This document shows positions 36,677-49,468 of a stretch of 64,000 bases of DNA, piece after piece; position 1 is the first letter of the stretch, and the number at the start of each line of letters is the position of its first letter. Source of the stretch: Rhodococcus qingshengii JCM 15477 (GTDB lineage: Bacteria > Actinomycetota > Actinomycetes > Mycobacteriales > Mycobacteriaceae); contig NZ_CP096563.1 of NCBI RefSeq assembly GCF_023221595.1, forward strand, positions 3,615,501-3,679,500, written 5' to 3'. Below the pieces are notes generated by a model that saw only the letters and a list, made by a program, of their open reading frames with translations, made no database searches and had not been told where the DNA came from. The position numbers and the translations under genes were made by a program.

Positions 36677-38398
36677 GTGCATACATTCGAGGTCTGGGCG
36701 CCCACACCGGAATCGGTCCGGGTCGAAGTCGACGGCATCACGCACGAGATGGACCGGACCGACGACGGGTGGTGGCGCGCCGAGGTCGACTGCGACAACC
36801 GCGCTCGCTACGGCTTTGTCGTCGACGGTGAAACACTCCCGGATCCGCGTTCACCACGCCAGCCCGAAGGCGTGCATCTCCGCTCCCAGTTGCATCAGCT
36901 CGACGAGGCGTCCTGGACCGACTCTCAGTGGACCGGACGACAACTCCCAGGATCATCGGTCTACGAACTGCACATCGGAACGTTCACCCCCGAAGGAACA
37001 TTCGACGCCGCGATCGAACGTCTCGATCACCTGGTAGACCTCGGCGTCGGCTTCGTGGAAATCATGCCGGTCAACGGCTTCAACGGAACTCACAACTGGG
37101 GCTACGACGGTGTGCTCTGGTACACGGTCCACGAGATCTACGGTGGCCCGGACGGATTGCAACGCTTGGTGAATGCGGCCCACGAACGCGGACTCGGCGT
37201 GATTCTTGACGTGGTCTACAACCACCTGGGCCCGTCGGGCAACTACCTCGAAAAGTTCGGCCCCTACATTGCCGATGGAGCGAACACCTGGGGCCGAACG
37301 ATCAACATCGGCGGTCCGCAGTCGGGCGAGGTTCGCGAGTACATCATCGGGAATGCCCTGCGATGGATGCGCGATTTCCACATCGACGGTCTACGCCTCG
37401 ACGCCGTCCACGCGTTGGTCGATCACACCGGAACGCACATCCTCGAGGAACTCGCCGTCCGAACGGAAACACTGTCGGCTCATCTGGGTCGACCGCTCAC
37501 GTTGATCGCCGAAAGCGATCTCAACGACGCCACTCTGATCACGCCACGAGCGGCCGGCGGGTTCGGCTTGGACGCGCAGTGGGACGACGACATCCACCAC
37601 ACCATTCACACGGCCGTGTCCGGCGAACGCCAGGGTTATTACGCCGACTTCGGATCCTTGGAATCCCTTGCAAATACATTGCGGCGCGGTTTCTTCCACG
37701 CCGGAACGTATTCCTCGTTCCGTGGACGGGTTCACGGCCGGCCGATCGACATCACGCATCAGCCCGCCAGCGCCCTGCTCGCATACACGTGCACCCACGA
37801 TCAGATCGGCAACCGCGCGATCGGGGACCGCCCGAGCGCCTATCTGACGCCAGGACAATTGGCGATCAAGGCGGCGCTGGTCCTGCTATCGCCGTACACG
37901 CCGATGCTGTTCATGGGCGAGGAATGGGGAGCGACCACTCCGTTCCAGTTCTTCACCTCGCATCCGGAACCGGAACTCGGCGAGGCCACTGCCAAAGGCC
38001 GCAAAGCGGAGTTCGCGGCGCACGGCTGGAACAGTGACGACATTCCGGATCCGCAAGACCCACAGACATTTCTGCGATCGAAACTGGACTGGGACGAGCG
38101 AGACGACGAGACACGCGCTCGCGTCCTGGCCTGCTATCGCGATCTACTTGCCCTGCGCAGGAAGCGAATCGAGATCACCGACCCTTGGCTGGGGCACCTG
38201 CACGTCGACTACGACGAGGACGACCAGTGGATCACCCTGCGCCGCGGCGCATTACAGATCGTGTGCAATCTGGGAACGGACGCGGCCTCGGTCCCGGCCG
38301 GCGGAACCCCCATCCTCTGGTGGGATCCGCCGACACAGGACGAGACCGCGTCCGCAACCGCCGTGCCGGGGCACTCGTTCGTCGTACTCGAAAGCTGA
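36677..38398 (+). CDS. treZ: Malto-oligosyltrehalose trehalohydrolase TreZ
   Basis: A 573-residue GH13 enzyme releasing trehalose from maltooligosyl-trehalose. CBM48-like N-terminus (FEVWAPTPESVRV), VYELHIGTFTPEGTF, region I DVVYNHLGPSGNY, region II GLRLDAVHA (nucleophile), region III LIAESDLND and region IV THDQIGNR are present. The GTG at 36677 gives the usual N-terminus; an earlier TTG would add twenty unrelated residues. With treX and treY it completes synthesis from glycogen, although an accessory block separates it from them. Confidence 0.94.
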   Translation: MHTFEVWAPTPESVRVEVDGITHEMDRTDDGWWRAEVDCDNRARYGFVVDGETLPDPRSPRQPEGVHLRSQLHQLDEASWTDSQWTGRQLPGSSVYELHIGTFTPEGTFDAAIERLDHLVDLGVGFVEIMPVNGFNGTHNWGYDGVLWYTVHEIYGGPDGLQRLVNAAHERGLGVILDVVYNHLGPSGNYLEKFGPYIADGANTWGRTINIGGPQSGEVREYIIGNALRWMRDFHIDGLRLDAVHALVDHTGTHILEELAVRTETLSAHLGRPLTLIAESDLNDATLITPRAAGGFGLDAQWDDDIHHTIHTAVSGERQGYYADFGSLESLANTLRRGFFHAGTYSSFRGRVHGRPIDITHQPASALLAYTCTHDQIGNRAIGDRPSAYLTPGQLAIKAALVLLSPYTPMLFMGEEWGATTPFQFFTSHPEPELGEATAKGRKAEFAAHGWNSDDIPDPQDPQTFLRSKLDWDERDDETRARVLACYRDLLALRRKRIEITDPWLGHLHVDYDEDDQWITLRRGALQIVCNLGTDAASVPAGGTPILWWDPPTQDETASATAVPGHSFVVLES

Positions 38399-38419
38399 CT
38401 AACTCTCGAGATTCCGGTA

Positions 38420-39961
38420 TTAACGCTTCGCGTTCTCTGGTGTACTCCGCAGCATCCTCAACACCAATGCGGCACTGACGAACAGAACCAAAGCTGTTGC
38501 ACCGGCAGCAACGTGCATACCGTCGACAAACGCCGACTTCGCGGAATCGGCAAGCACCGAACCGAGTTCACCAGGTAGGTACGTTGCTTCCTGCAGGGCA
38601 CCGCCGAGTGTGCCCTGTGCAGCGTGCGCCTGATCTGCTTCGAGCATCGAGGTGTCGATTCCCTTGCGGAAGATCGCCATCACCACGCTGCCCAGGATCG
38701 CCACGCCGAGCGCGATGCCGAGTTCGTACGCGGTCTCCGACACAGCGGAAGCAGCGCCGGCGCGTTCGGGTTCCACCGAACTGACCACGAGATCCGATGT
38801 CAACGTCAACGCGACACCGACACCAGCACCGGCCAGACCGAAGCCGATCACGAACATCAACGGGCCGCTGTCGACGCCGAGCGCGAGCAGCATCGCAGCA
38901 CCGATACCGGCAACCGCGAGGCCCGCGCTGAGCACGTGAGACACCGACCACCGGCGAATCAACCAGGCTGCCGCAACCGCGGTGAATGCGCTGAGCAACA
39001 TACCCGGGAGCATCAGCAGGCCGGCGTCGAGCGCCGAGTTACCCAGCACCAACTGCAGGTACTGCGAGCCGAAGAACAGGACACCTGCCAGCGCGAAGAT
39101 CGAGAGCAGGTTGGTGATGACGGCGGTGGAGAACGACGCGTTGGCAAACAGCTTCAGATCCAACATCGGATCCTTCAGCATCCGCTGACGACGCACGAAC
39201 ACGTAACCCGCCGCGAGACCAACGAGGCCGATCACCAGCAACGTGATGCTGACGCCGTGCACCACGGATTCCTTGACCGCGTACACCAGCGGCAACATGG
39301 TCGCCATCGACAGACCAGCGCTGATGAGGTCGAATCGACCCGGATTGGGGTCCTTCGACTCCGGGATCAGGATCGGGCCGAGTACAACCAGCGCGATCAT
39401 GACCGGAATGTTGATCAAGAAGACCGAACCCCACCAGAAGTGCTCGAGCAACCAACCACCGACCAACGGGCCGGCCGCGGTACCGCCACCGGCCATCGCG
39501 CCCCAGACACCGATCGCCTCGGTGCGCTGACGCGGGTTGACGAAGATCGTGCGGATCAGACCGAGGGTGGCAGGCATCAGCGTTGCACCGGAAATACCCT
39601 GCAGCACGCGGGCGGCAATGAGCATCTCGGGACTGACAGCGAGAGCGGCGATGATCGAGGCGAGACCGAAGCCGACTGCGCCGATCAGGAGCAGTTTTCG
39701 CCTACCGATCCGGTCGCCGAGCGTACCCATGGTGATGAGCAGACCGGCGAGCACGAACGAATAGACGTCGATGATCCACAGCAACTGCGTGCTGCTCGGT
39801 TCGAGGTCGGCGCTGATGAACGGAAGCGCAAGATCGAGCACCGTGCCGTCGACTGCGATGAGCAACACAGCAAAGGCAAGGACTATCAAGCCCGCCCAGT
39901 CACGCTTTGTCGCCCGAACCTCGTCGGGATTGATTGCAGACGTATCTGCCGACACTGACAT
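38420..39961 (-). CDS. DHA2-family MFS multidrug exporter (LfrA/EmrB-like)
   Basis: A 513-residue, 14-span transporter. VDGTVLDLALPFI in span 1, GDRIGRRKLLLIG loop and the GPLVGGWLLEHFWW motif C in span 5 mark a drug:H+ antiporter of the EmrB/QacA type. The ATG at 39961 yields a standard leader, whereas the open frame continues upstream into the operator region. It is divergent from a TetR gene with tandem ACCG-N6-CGGT repeats between them. Substrates unknown. Confidence 0.87.
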   Translation of the reverse strand: MSVSADTSAINPDEVRATKRDWAGLIVLAFAVLLIAVDGTVLDLALPFISADLEPSSTQLLWIIDVYSFVLAGLLITMGTLGDRIGRRKLLLIGAVGFGLASIIAALAVSPEMLIAARVLQGISGATLMPATLGLIRTIFVNPRQRTEAIGVWGAMAGGGTAAGPLVGGWLLEHFWWGSVFLINIPVMIALVVLGPILIPESKDPNPGRFDLISAGLSMATMLPLVYAVKESVVHGVSITLLVIGLVGLAAGYVFVRRQRMLKDPMLDLKLFANASFSTAVITNLLSIFALAGVLFFGSQYLQLVLGNSALDAGLLMLPGMLLSAFTAVAAAWLIRRWSVSHVLSAGLAVAGIGAAMLLALGVDSGPLMFVIGFGLAGAGVGVALTLTSDLVVSSVEPERAGAASAVSETAYELGIALGVAILGSVVMAIFRKGIDTSMLEADQAHAAQGTLGGALQEATYLPGELGSVLADSAKSAFVDGMHVAAGATALVLFVSAALVLRMLRSTPENAKR

Positions 39962-40008
39962 TGCTCCCCTGCGACTTTCTCTGAGTTCTTTCGAAAAGAC
40001 TTCACTGC

Positions 40009-40060
40009 ACCGTCCAGCCGGTACAGTAGGTCTACGGTAACAGTGAACCGTCCGAGCGGT
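40009..40060. promoter_or_regulatory. Tandem TetR-type operators between the exporter and its repressor
   Basis: ACCGTCCAGCCGGT (40009-40022) and ACCGTCCGAGCGGT (40047-40060) are both ACCG-N6-CGGT inverted repeats sharing ACCGTCC, with starts 38 bp apart. They lie in the 128-bp gap between the divergent genes. Confidence 0.6.
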
Positions 40061-40089
40061 AAAGTTATTTCCGGGTAGGGTCACATCAC

Positions 40090-40611
40090 ATGGCTGCCGA
40101 CACTCGCGATCGAATTCTCGACGCACTGGAGAAGCTGCTGCTGGTCAGCGGCGTCGCCCAAGTCACGCTCGAAGGCGTTGCCGCCGAAGCCGGGGTTTCC
40201 AAGGGCGGACTTCTCTATCACTTCCCCAGCAAGGAAGCACTGCTCGCGGCGATGGTCCGCAGACTCGGAGAACGCTCGGATCAGCAACTCGAAGACGCCG
40301 TAGCAGGCGGTACGACGGTCACCGAGTTCTATCTGCAGATCCCCGATGCGAACGAAAGCGAAGAACTCTCACTCTTCCGGTCGATCATCGCGGCACTGAG
40401 AACAGTCGACGGACAACACGACGAAATCCAGAAAGCCGTCACACATGTGATGCGGAGCTGGGACAAGGGCCTTCAGACCGAGATCGCCGACCCTGTGCAG
40501 GCCGAGATCATCCGACTCGTCGGCGACGGCCTGTATTTGGCGGCGATGCTCGGGCTCCCCCAGCCGGATCCCGAACTGCATCGACAGGTGGTCGAGCGAC
40601 TGCGGCCCTGA
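40090..40611 (+). CDS. TetR-family regulator of the DHA2 exporter
   Basis: A 173-residue TetR protein, helix-turn-helix at about residues 26-46 (TLEGVAAEAGVSKGGLLYHF) followed by PSKEALL. Its C-terminal domain matches the TetR_C type found next to drug exporters. It diverges from the DHA2 exporter, which it probably represses through the two ACCG-N6-CGGT sites. It ends 13 bp from the converging ilvA gene. Confidence 0.86.
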   Translation: MAADTRDRILDALEKLLLVSGVAQVTLEGVAAEAGVSKGGLLYHFPSKEALLAAMVRRLGERSDQQLEDAVAGGTTVTEFYLQIPDANESEELSLFRSIIAALRTVDGQHDEIQKAVTHVMRSWDKGLQTEIADPVQAEIIRLVGDGLYLAAMLGLPQPDPELHRQVVERLRP

Positions 40612-40624
40612 CCGGGGGCGTCTC

Positions 40625-41980
40625 TTACGTCAGATAGCGGTACGCCGGGCTTCCCGGCTCGAGCCTCTCGGACTGCATCGGCGCGCGCTCCATCCGCTCG
40701 AGTAACGCCGCCAACCCGTCGGCGGAACCGAGTTCGATACCCACCAACGCGGCACCCGTCTCGCGATTGTTTCGCTTGACGTACTCGAACAGCGCGATGT
40801 CGTCGTCCGGCCCGAGCACGTCCGAGAGAAAGCGACGGAGCGCTCCCGGTTCCTGCGGAAAGTCGACCAGGAAGTAGTGCTTGAGCCCGAGGTGAACGAG
40901 CGAACGCTCGAGGATTTCGCCGTAACGAGAGACGTCGTTGTTGCCACCGGAGATCAGGCACACGACGGTCGAACCCGGCTCGAACGTCAAATTCTGAAGT
41001 GCCGCAACGGAAAGCGCTCCCGCGGGTTCGGCGATGATGCCCTCGCTCTGATACAGCTCGAGCATCGCCGTGCAGATAGCGCCCTCGTCGATCTGATTGA
41101 CGACAAACGATCCCGAACCGGACCGTGTCTGAAGTTGACGAGCCACGAGCGGCAACGACGCGTGCGACACCACGGCGGCACCCAGACGTGAGACGACCTC
41201 GTAGGGAACATCGCCGATCCTCTTGACCGCTGCGCCGTCGACAAATGGATCGACGTCGGGAAGAGTCACCGGGCCCCCGGCAACAAGAGCGGCCGTCATT
41301 GACGCCGCACCGGACGGCTCGATCCCGACGATCGACGTCTTGGGCGACCGTTCGTGCAGGTAGGTGGCGATGCCCGCAATGCAACCGCCGCCGCCGACCG
41401 GCACGACGATCGTGTCGAGAGGGGCGTCCAATTGCGTGAGAATCTCCGCTGCGATGGTTCCTTGCCCCGCAGCGGTGCGCACGTCGTCGAACGGGGGAAC
41501 CATGGTTGCGCCGGTTTCGGCTACGTCCTCGGCGGCCGCAGCAGCTGCGGCGTCATAGGTCTCACCGATCATGAACAGTTCGACAAACGCTCCACCGTGC
41601 GCGCGGATGCGATCACGCTTCTGCTTGGGGGTATTGGCCGGAACGTAGATCCGACCCTTGATCTGCATCGTTCGGCACGCGAAAGCAACACCCTGCGCAT
41701 GGTTACCGGCACTGGCAGTCACTACGCCGGCACCGCGTTCGGCCTCGTTGAGCTGAGCGATCAGGTTGTACGCGCCACGAATCTTGTACGAACGAACGCC
41801 CTGGAGGTCCTCACGCTTGAGATACACGTGTGCCCCGGTCAACGCCGAAAGACGATCGCTGTACTGCAGGGGCGTCGCCGCAATGACGTGCTGAATTCGC
41901 TCGATGGCCGCGTCGATCTCCTGCGCGTCGAGCGCGGGGACGGTGGACTTCGTTACTACGACATCGGGCGAGTTAGACAC
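40625..41980 (-). CDS. ilvA: Threonine ammonia-lyase IlvA
   Basis: A 451-residue PLP enzyme making 2-oxobutyrate for isoleucine. KREDLQGVRSYKIRGAYN contains the PLP Lys, TASAGNHAQGVAFA binds the substrate carboxylate, and VPVGGGGCIAGIA is the phosphate loop. The C-terminal 100 residues (LVHLGLKHYFLVDFPQEPGA onward) form a single ACT-like regulatory domain, so allosteric control by isoleucine is plausible. Starts with GTG. In M. tuberculosis the Ddn-like gene Rv1558 neighbours ilvA, as here with poxB intervening. Confidence 0.93.
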   Translation of the reverse strand: MSNSPDVVVTKSTVPALDAQEIDAAIERIQHVIAATPLQYSDRLSALTGAHVYLKREDLQGVRSYKIRGAYNLIAQLNEAERGAGVVTASAGNHAQGVAFACRTMQIKGRIYVPANTPKQKRDRIRAHGGAFVELFMIGETYDAAAAAAAEDVAETGATMVPPFDDVRTAAGQGTIAAEILTQLDAPLDTIVVPVGGGGCIAGIATYLHERSPKTSIVGIEPSGAASMTAALVAGGPVTLPDVDPFVDGAAVKRIGDVPYEVVSRLGAAVVSHASLPLVARQLQTRSGSGSFVVNQIDEGAICTAMLELYQSEGIIAEPAGALSVAALQNLTFEPGSTVVCLISGGNNDVSRYGEILERSLVHLGLKHYFLVDFPQEPGALRRFLSDVLGPDDDIALFEYVKRNNRETGAALVGIELGSADGLAALLERMERAPMQSERLEPGSPAYRYLT

Positions 41981-42014
41981 CCCGCCATTTTCGCACGTCG
42001 GAGATCAACCTTCC

Positions 42015-42055
42015 CACCACCCCGCCCCGCATGGTCTGCGAGGCAGGGTGGCGGT
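42015..42055 (-). terminator. Imperfect GC-rich hairpin downstream of the PoxB-like gene
   Basis: ACCACCCCGCCCCGC and GCGAGGCAGGGTGGCGGT can form a long, mismatched stem in the 78-bp gap between the PoxB-like gene and ilvA. This is a plausible terminator without a clear T-run. Confidence 0.45.
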
Positions 42056-42058
42056 AGG

Positions 42059-43834
42059 TCAGCCGCGCGGATCCAACTGTGAGGGACGTGGCACGTTCCG
42101 CAGATTCGACTTGGCCATCTGTACTGCCTCGCCGACGCCGCCGTTCATCACCATCTTCGACATCGCCAAAGCGAAGCCCTTCATCTGACCACCGGTGATG
42201 GTGGGCGGCAACGACAATGCCAGCGGATCGGTCACCAGATCAACCAAGGCCGGACCGTCGTGATCGAGCGCGGCGCGTAGGCCCGCTTCGATATCCGCGG
42301 GATTCTCGATTCGGCGCGAAAAGATACCGAGCGCAGCAGCAACCGCCGCGTAGTCGACCGCGGGCACGTCGACCCCGAAATCCGGAAGGCCGTCGACCAG
42401 CATCTCGAGCTTGACCATTCCGAGCGTCGAGTTGTTGAACACCACGATCTTGACCGGCAACTTGTACATCGCGACGGTGACCAACTCACCGAGCAGCATC
42501 GACAATCCACCGTCGCCCGACACCGAGATGACCTGACGCCCCGGACTCGACCATGCAGCACCCATCGCGTGTGGGAGCGCATTGGACATCGATCCGTGCA
42601 GCGCCGAGGAGATGAAGCGTCTCGATCCGTTCGGATTGAGATAGCGCGCCGTCCACACGTTGCACATCCCGGTGTCGGCGGTGAAGATTGCGTCGTCGGC
42701 TGCCAGATCGTCCAAGATCGAGGCCGCATACTCGGGGTGAATCGGCGTGCGCTGCTTGACCGGATCCGTATATGCACCAACCACTTTGGTCATCAGAGTG
42801 TTGTGCTTGGCGAGCGTGTCCTCCAGGAACCCGCGGTCGGTCTTTCGATCGAGCTGCGGAATCAGTGCGCTCAAGGTGCTCGCGACGTCGCCGTGCACAG
42901 CCAGGTCCAGGCTGGTTCGACGCCCCAACCGCTCGGCCGCGATGTCGATCTGAGCGGTACGAACGTCGTCGGGCAAGAACTGATCGTAGGGAAAGTCCGT
43001 ACCGATCAGGAGCAGGAGATCGGCGCCGTGGATACCGTCGTGCGCCGCACCGTAACCGAGCAATCCGGTCATCCCGACGTCGTATGGATTGTCGTACTGG
43101 ATCCATTCCTTGCCACGCAGTGAATGCCCGATGGGAGCGCCGACGGTTTCGGCCAACGCCAGAACCTCCGCGCGCGCATCTCGCACGCCCGCGCCGGCGA
43201 AGATCGCAACCTTACGCGAGCCGTTGATCACATCTGCCAACGCCTTGACGTCACCGGCATCCGGAACGACTGTCGGCCTTCGGGTTTCGACGAGCGTCGG
43301 CGGGGTGCCTTCTGCCGGACAATCGGCGATGTCCCCGGGAAGCACGATCACCGAGACGCCGTTTCGAGCCACCGAATGCTGAATCGCCGACTGCACCACG
43401 CGAGGTGATTGGACTGCCGTGCTGACGAGTTCGGTGTAACTCGAACATTCGATGAAGATCCGCTCGGGATGCGTTTCCTGAAAGTAGCCCATTCCGATCT
43501 GGGCGCTGGGGATGTGCGAGGCGATCGCGAGGACCGGCGCGCCCGAACGATGAGCGTCGTACAGGCCGTTGATCAGGTGAAGGTTTCCGGGACCGCAGGA
43601 TCCGGCACACACTGCGAGTTTTCCGGTGATCTGGGCATCCGCTGCGGCCGCAAAGGCGGCTGCTTCCTCATGCCGGACGTGTATCCAATCGATTCCGCCC
43701 TTCTCGGAACCACCGGTGCGACGAACCGCATCGACGATGGGATTGAGACTGTCACCGACAATGCCGTAGATCCGACTGACACCCGCGTCAACGAGCTGCT
43801 GAACCAATTGATCTGCAACGGTTTTCGGACTCAT
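42059..43834 (-). CDS. poxB: Pyruvate dehydrogenase (quinone)-like ThDP enzyme
   Basis: A 591-residue thiamine-diphosphate enzyme of the PoxB/acetolactate-synthase fold. RHEEAAAFAAAADAQ carries the catalytic Glu, and the ThDP-Mg motif GDGGLSMLLGE extends to FNNSTLG. A central FAD-type domain lies between. It would oxidise pyruvate to acetate and CO2 with quinone as acceptor; other 2-oxoacids cannot be excluded. GGAGG five to nine bases before ATG 43834 sets the start. A hairpin that ends the upstream nitroreductase gene lies 15 bases before the start codon. Confidence 0.85.
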   Translation of the reverse strand: MSPKTVADQLVQQLVDAGVSRIYGIVGDSLNPIVDAVRRTGGSEKGGIDWIHVRHEEAAAFAAAADAQITGKLAVCAGSCGPGNLHLINGLYDAHRSGAPVLAIASHIPSAQIGMGYFQETHPERIFIECSSYTELVSTAVQSPRVVQSAIQHSVARNGVSVIVLPGDIADCPAEGTPPTLVETRRPTVVPDAGDVKALADVINGSRKVAIFAGAGVRDARAEVLALAETVGAPIGHSLRGKEWIQYDNPYDVGMTGLLGYGAAHDGIHGADLLLLIGTDFPYDQFLPDDVRTAQIDIAAERLGRRTSLDLAVHGDVASTLSALIPQLDRKTDRGFLEDTLAKHNTLMTKVVGAYTDPVKQRTPIHPEYAASILDDLAADDAIFTADTGMCNVWTARYLNPNGSRRFISSALHGSMSNALPHAMGAAWSSPGRQVISVSGDGGLSMLLGELVTVAMYKLPVKIVVFNNSTLGMVKLEMLVDGLPDFGVDVPAVDYAAVAAALGIFSRRIENPADIEAGLRAALDHDGPALVDLVTDPLALSLPPTITGGQMKGFALAMSKMVMNGGVGEAVQMAKSNLRNVPRPSQLDPRG

Positions 43835-43849
43835 CAGACCTCCATGACA

Positions 43850-43886
43850 CACTCACGGGAGTCGGGATCGCCGACCCCCGGGAGTG
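43850..43886 (-). terminator. Stem-loop between the nitroreductase and PoxB-like genes
   Basis: CACTC-a-CGGG-a-GTCGG pairs with CCGAC-c-CCCG-g-GAGTG around GATCG. It lies 45 bp after the nitroreductase stop and directly against the PoxB ribosome site on the minus strand, so it could end one message or modulate the other. Confidence 0.65.
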
Positions 43887-43931
43887 ACGATTTACTTGTG
43901 ATTGATGCAGCGCTTCTTGTGGAATGCGGGG

Positions 43932-44366
43932 TTACTTGGGTTCGAGCACGAACACCGGAATCTCACGATCGGTCTTCGTCTGATAATCGGCGTAGTCGGG
44001 GTACGCAGCGACAGCGCGCTCCCACCAGACCGCCTTCTCGTCGCCGGTGACTTCCCGAGCAACCAGGTCGAAGACCTGCGTCGCGTCACGCAGCGTGACG
44101 TGCGGGTCGGCTTTGACGTTGTAGTACCAGACCGGATTCTTCGGGGCGCCACCGAGCGAAGCCACAACGGCATACGAACCGTCGTGCTCGACCCGCATCA
44201 GCGGCGTCTTCCTGACCTTGCCGGACTTTGCCCCGATGGTCGTGAGAACGACGACGGGCATGCCGTTCATGTCGTTTCCCTCGGTGCCACCGGAGTTCTC
44301 GATGCGTGCGACCTGATCGGCGGCCCACGACGCTGGACTGGGTTCGTACTCACCTGTGATTGGCAT
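43932..44366 (-). CDS. F420-dependent nitroreductase-family protein (Ddn/Rv1558-like)
   Basis: A 144-residue split-barrel protein of the deazaflavin-dependent nitroreductase family: [20 protein letters not shown], then [19 protein letters not shown], then [12 protein letters not shown], the order seen in Ddn. These bind coenzyme F420 and reduce quinones or nitro compounds. The ATG at 44366 gives the usual N-terminus ([10 protein letters not shown]). It lies upstream of the PoxB-like gene, on the same strand. Confidence 0.9.
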   Translation of the reverse strand: MPITGEYEPSPASWAADQVARIENSGGTEGNDMNGMPVVVLTTIGAKSGKVRKTPLMRVEHDGSYAVVASLGGAPKNPVWYYNVKADPHVTLRDATQVFDLVAREVTGDEKAVWWERAVAAYPDYADYQTKTDREIPVFVLEPK

Positions 44367-44552
44367 GTGTACCAGTGAACACCCACTCGAGCACCTTGGC
44401 CACCGAACCACGCCGACCAGGCCTGTCGCCCGCGCACTCCCCTGGTTGATCGATTAAGTGAGCTGCCGATCAATAAAGTTCGCTTGCCCGAACTCTCATC
44501 TCTGGCTACTCTGAAACCACAGCTTCGAACAGCCGTATCAGAAAGGGACGAG

Positions 44553-44786
44553 ATGACCACCGCAGATATCTCCACTCGCGAATCACGCCCCTCCCCCGAC
44601 TATTGCGTCGATCTGGCCGGAACTCGGTGGCCGCTGTACAAGATCGAAGCTCTCGTGGTCGGGTTCGTGCTGTTCGTCGTCGCCGGTGCCGTCACGCAGT
44701 CGATGCAGGTGGCCGTACTGACTGCCGCAACGGCCGCTGTAGTCACGTGGTGGGTACGGCGCGTGCACTACTCACGCACCACCTGA
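44553..44786 (+). CDS. Small two-span membrane protein
   Basis: A 77-residue protein: a polar 28-residue leader with YCVDLAGTRWPLYKIEA, then two hydrophobic spans (about 32-50 and 53-68) and a basic end (VRRVHYSRTT). AAAGGGACGAG precedes the ATG. It is the only plus-strand gene between the nitroreductase and dnaE1, and a strong terminator follows. No known family recognised; function unknown. Confidence 0.65.
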   Translation: MTTADISTRESRPSPDYCVDLAGTRWPLYKIEALVVGFVLFVVAGAVTQSMQVAVLTAATAAVVTWWVRRVHYSRTT

Positions 44787-44817
44787 TCACCGCACTCCCC
44801 CGAACTCCCGCGAACCA

Positions 44818-44855
44818 CGAAGGGACCTTGCTGCATCAGCAGCAAGGTCCCTTCG
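44818..44855. terminator. Bidirectional terminator after dnaE1
   Basis: CGAAGGGACCTTGCTGC (44818-44834) pairs perfectly over 17 bp with GCAGCAAGGTCCCTTCG (44839-44855) around ATCA. It separates converging dnaE1 and the small membrane-protein gene. Confidence 0.88.
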
Positions 44856-44878
44856 TTCGGTTCAGGTCCGCTCGGCGG

Positions 44879-48415
<3,537 letters not shown>

Positions 48416-48509
48416 GTGCGCCTCTCTGAAGGTCTGGGAGCGAGATCGAGTGTATGCCGCGCTGCCGACACGACCGGCGACCGACGTAGCGGAGTCGCCG
48501 TGCGCCGCC

Positions 48510-48527
48510 TCCGGTCACGTGACCGGA
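48510..48527. promoter_or_regulatory. 18-bp perfect palindrome centred on CACGTG, upstream of dnaE1
   Basis: TCCGGTCACGTGACCGGA is a perfect palindrome without a spacer. It overlaps the rarD stop codon and lies about 95 bp upstream of dnaE1. Without a loop it is not a good terminator; it looks like a protein-binding site, with unknown binding protein. Confidence 0.4.
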
Positions 48528-49468
48528 ACCTCGGGTTCGGCGCTCGACCTCACCGAACGCCGCGAACGTCGACCGGCGACGAAGGTGTCTGTCGTGAAGA
48601 TCACCAGTGCAGCCCAGATCAGAACGAAGCCGATCCAGCGTGAGGCCGGCATGTCCTCGTGCATGACGGCCACACCCCACGCCATCTGGAGCGCCGGGGT
48701 GAGGTACTGCAGCATGCCCATCGTCGCCAACGGAACTCTCTGAGCGGCGACGCCGAACAGGAGCAGCGGCAGCGCGGTGACCGGGCCGGCGGCAAGCAGC
48801 AACAGGCTGTGCCCGGTACCGCTGCTGATGAATGCACCGGCCCCGGTCAGGCCGAGAAACACGAGGTAGCCGACCGCGAACGGTGCGGCAACGACTCCCT
48901 CGGCAGTCAAACTGGTTCGAGGATCGAGCGGAACCACCTTCTTGACCAACCCATAGGTGGCAAACGAGCCGGCGAGCAGCAAAGCGACGATCGGAGGTTT
49001 CCCGAAGTCGACCGTGATCACCACAACTGCCGTGGCAGCGAGAACGAGCGCGGCGATCTGGGCGGGACGCAGTCGTTCGCGGAAGATCACGACGCCGAGC
49101 AGAACGGTGACCAGCGGGTTGATGAAGTACCCGAGAGCCGCCTCCACGACGCGGCCTGACACCACGGCATAGATGTACGTCCCCCAGTTCACGGCGATCG
49201 CCGCTGACGCCGCGGTCACCAGCAGCCAGGTGCGTGCGCTGATTCCGCGAAGCGATCCGAGGCGGCCGGCAAAGGCCAACACGATCAGCATCAACAGAAG
49301 GGTCCACACCACCCGGTGCGCCAGGATCTCGACCGGATCGGCGAAGTCGAGTAGTCCGAAGAATGCCGGGAACGTTCCCCACAACAGGAACGCCGCCACA
49401 CCGTAGAGGATCCCCGAGGACGAACCGGACCTAGCGCGTTCGTCCTTGTTCACAGAACCGGAGTTCAC
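48515..49468 (-). CDS. rarD: RarD-type EamA transporter
   Basis: A 317-residue ten-span transporter. The N-terminal GVAAFLLWGTFPAFFGLLDF, then EILAHRVVWTLLLM, and the NWGTYIYAVVSGRVVEAALGY segment are those of RarD, a member of the drug/metabolite transporter superfamily whose substrate is not established. The GTG at 49468 overlaps the upstream stop by four bases; another GTG at 49453 is possible. It ends the lspA-rluD-anchored protein-rarD run on the minus strand. Confidence 0.88.
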   Translation of the reverse strand: MNSGSVNKDERARSGSSSGILYGVAAFLLWGTFPAFFGLLDFADPVEILAHRVVWTLLLMLIVLAFAGRLGSLRGISARTWLLVTAASAAIAVNWGTYIYAVVSGRVVEAALGYFINPLVTVLLGVVIFRERLRPAQIAALVLAATAVVVITVDFGKPPIVALLLAGSFATYGLVKKVVPLDPRTSLTAEGVVAAPFAVGYLVFLGLTGAGAFISSGTGHSLLLLAAGPVTALPLLLFGVAAQRVPLATMGMLQYLTPALQMAWGVAVMHEDMPASRWIGFVLIWAALVIFTTDTFVAGRRSRRSVRSSAEPEVPVT

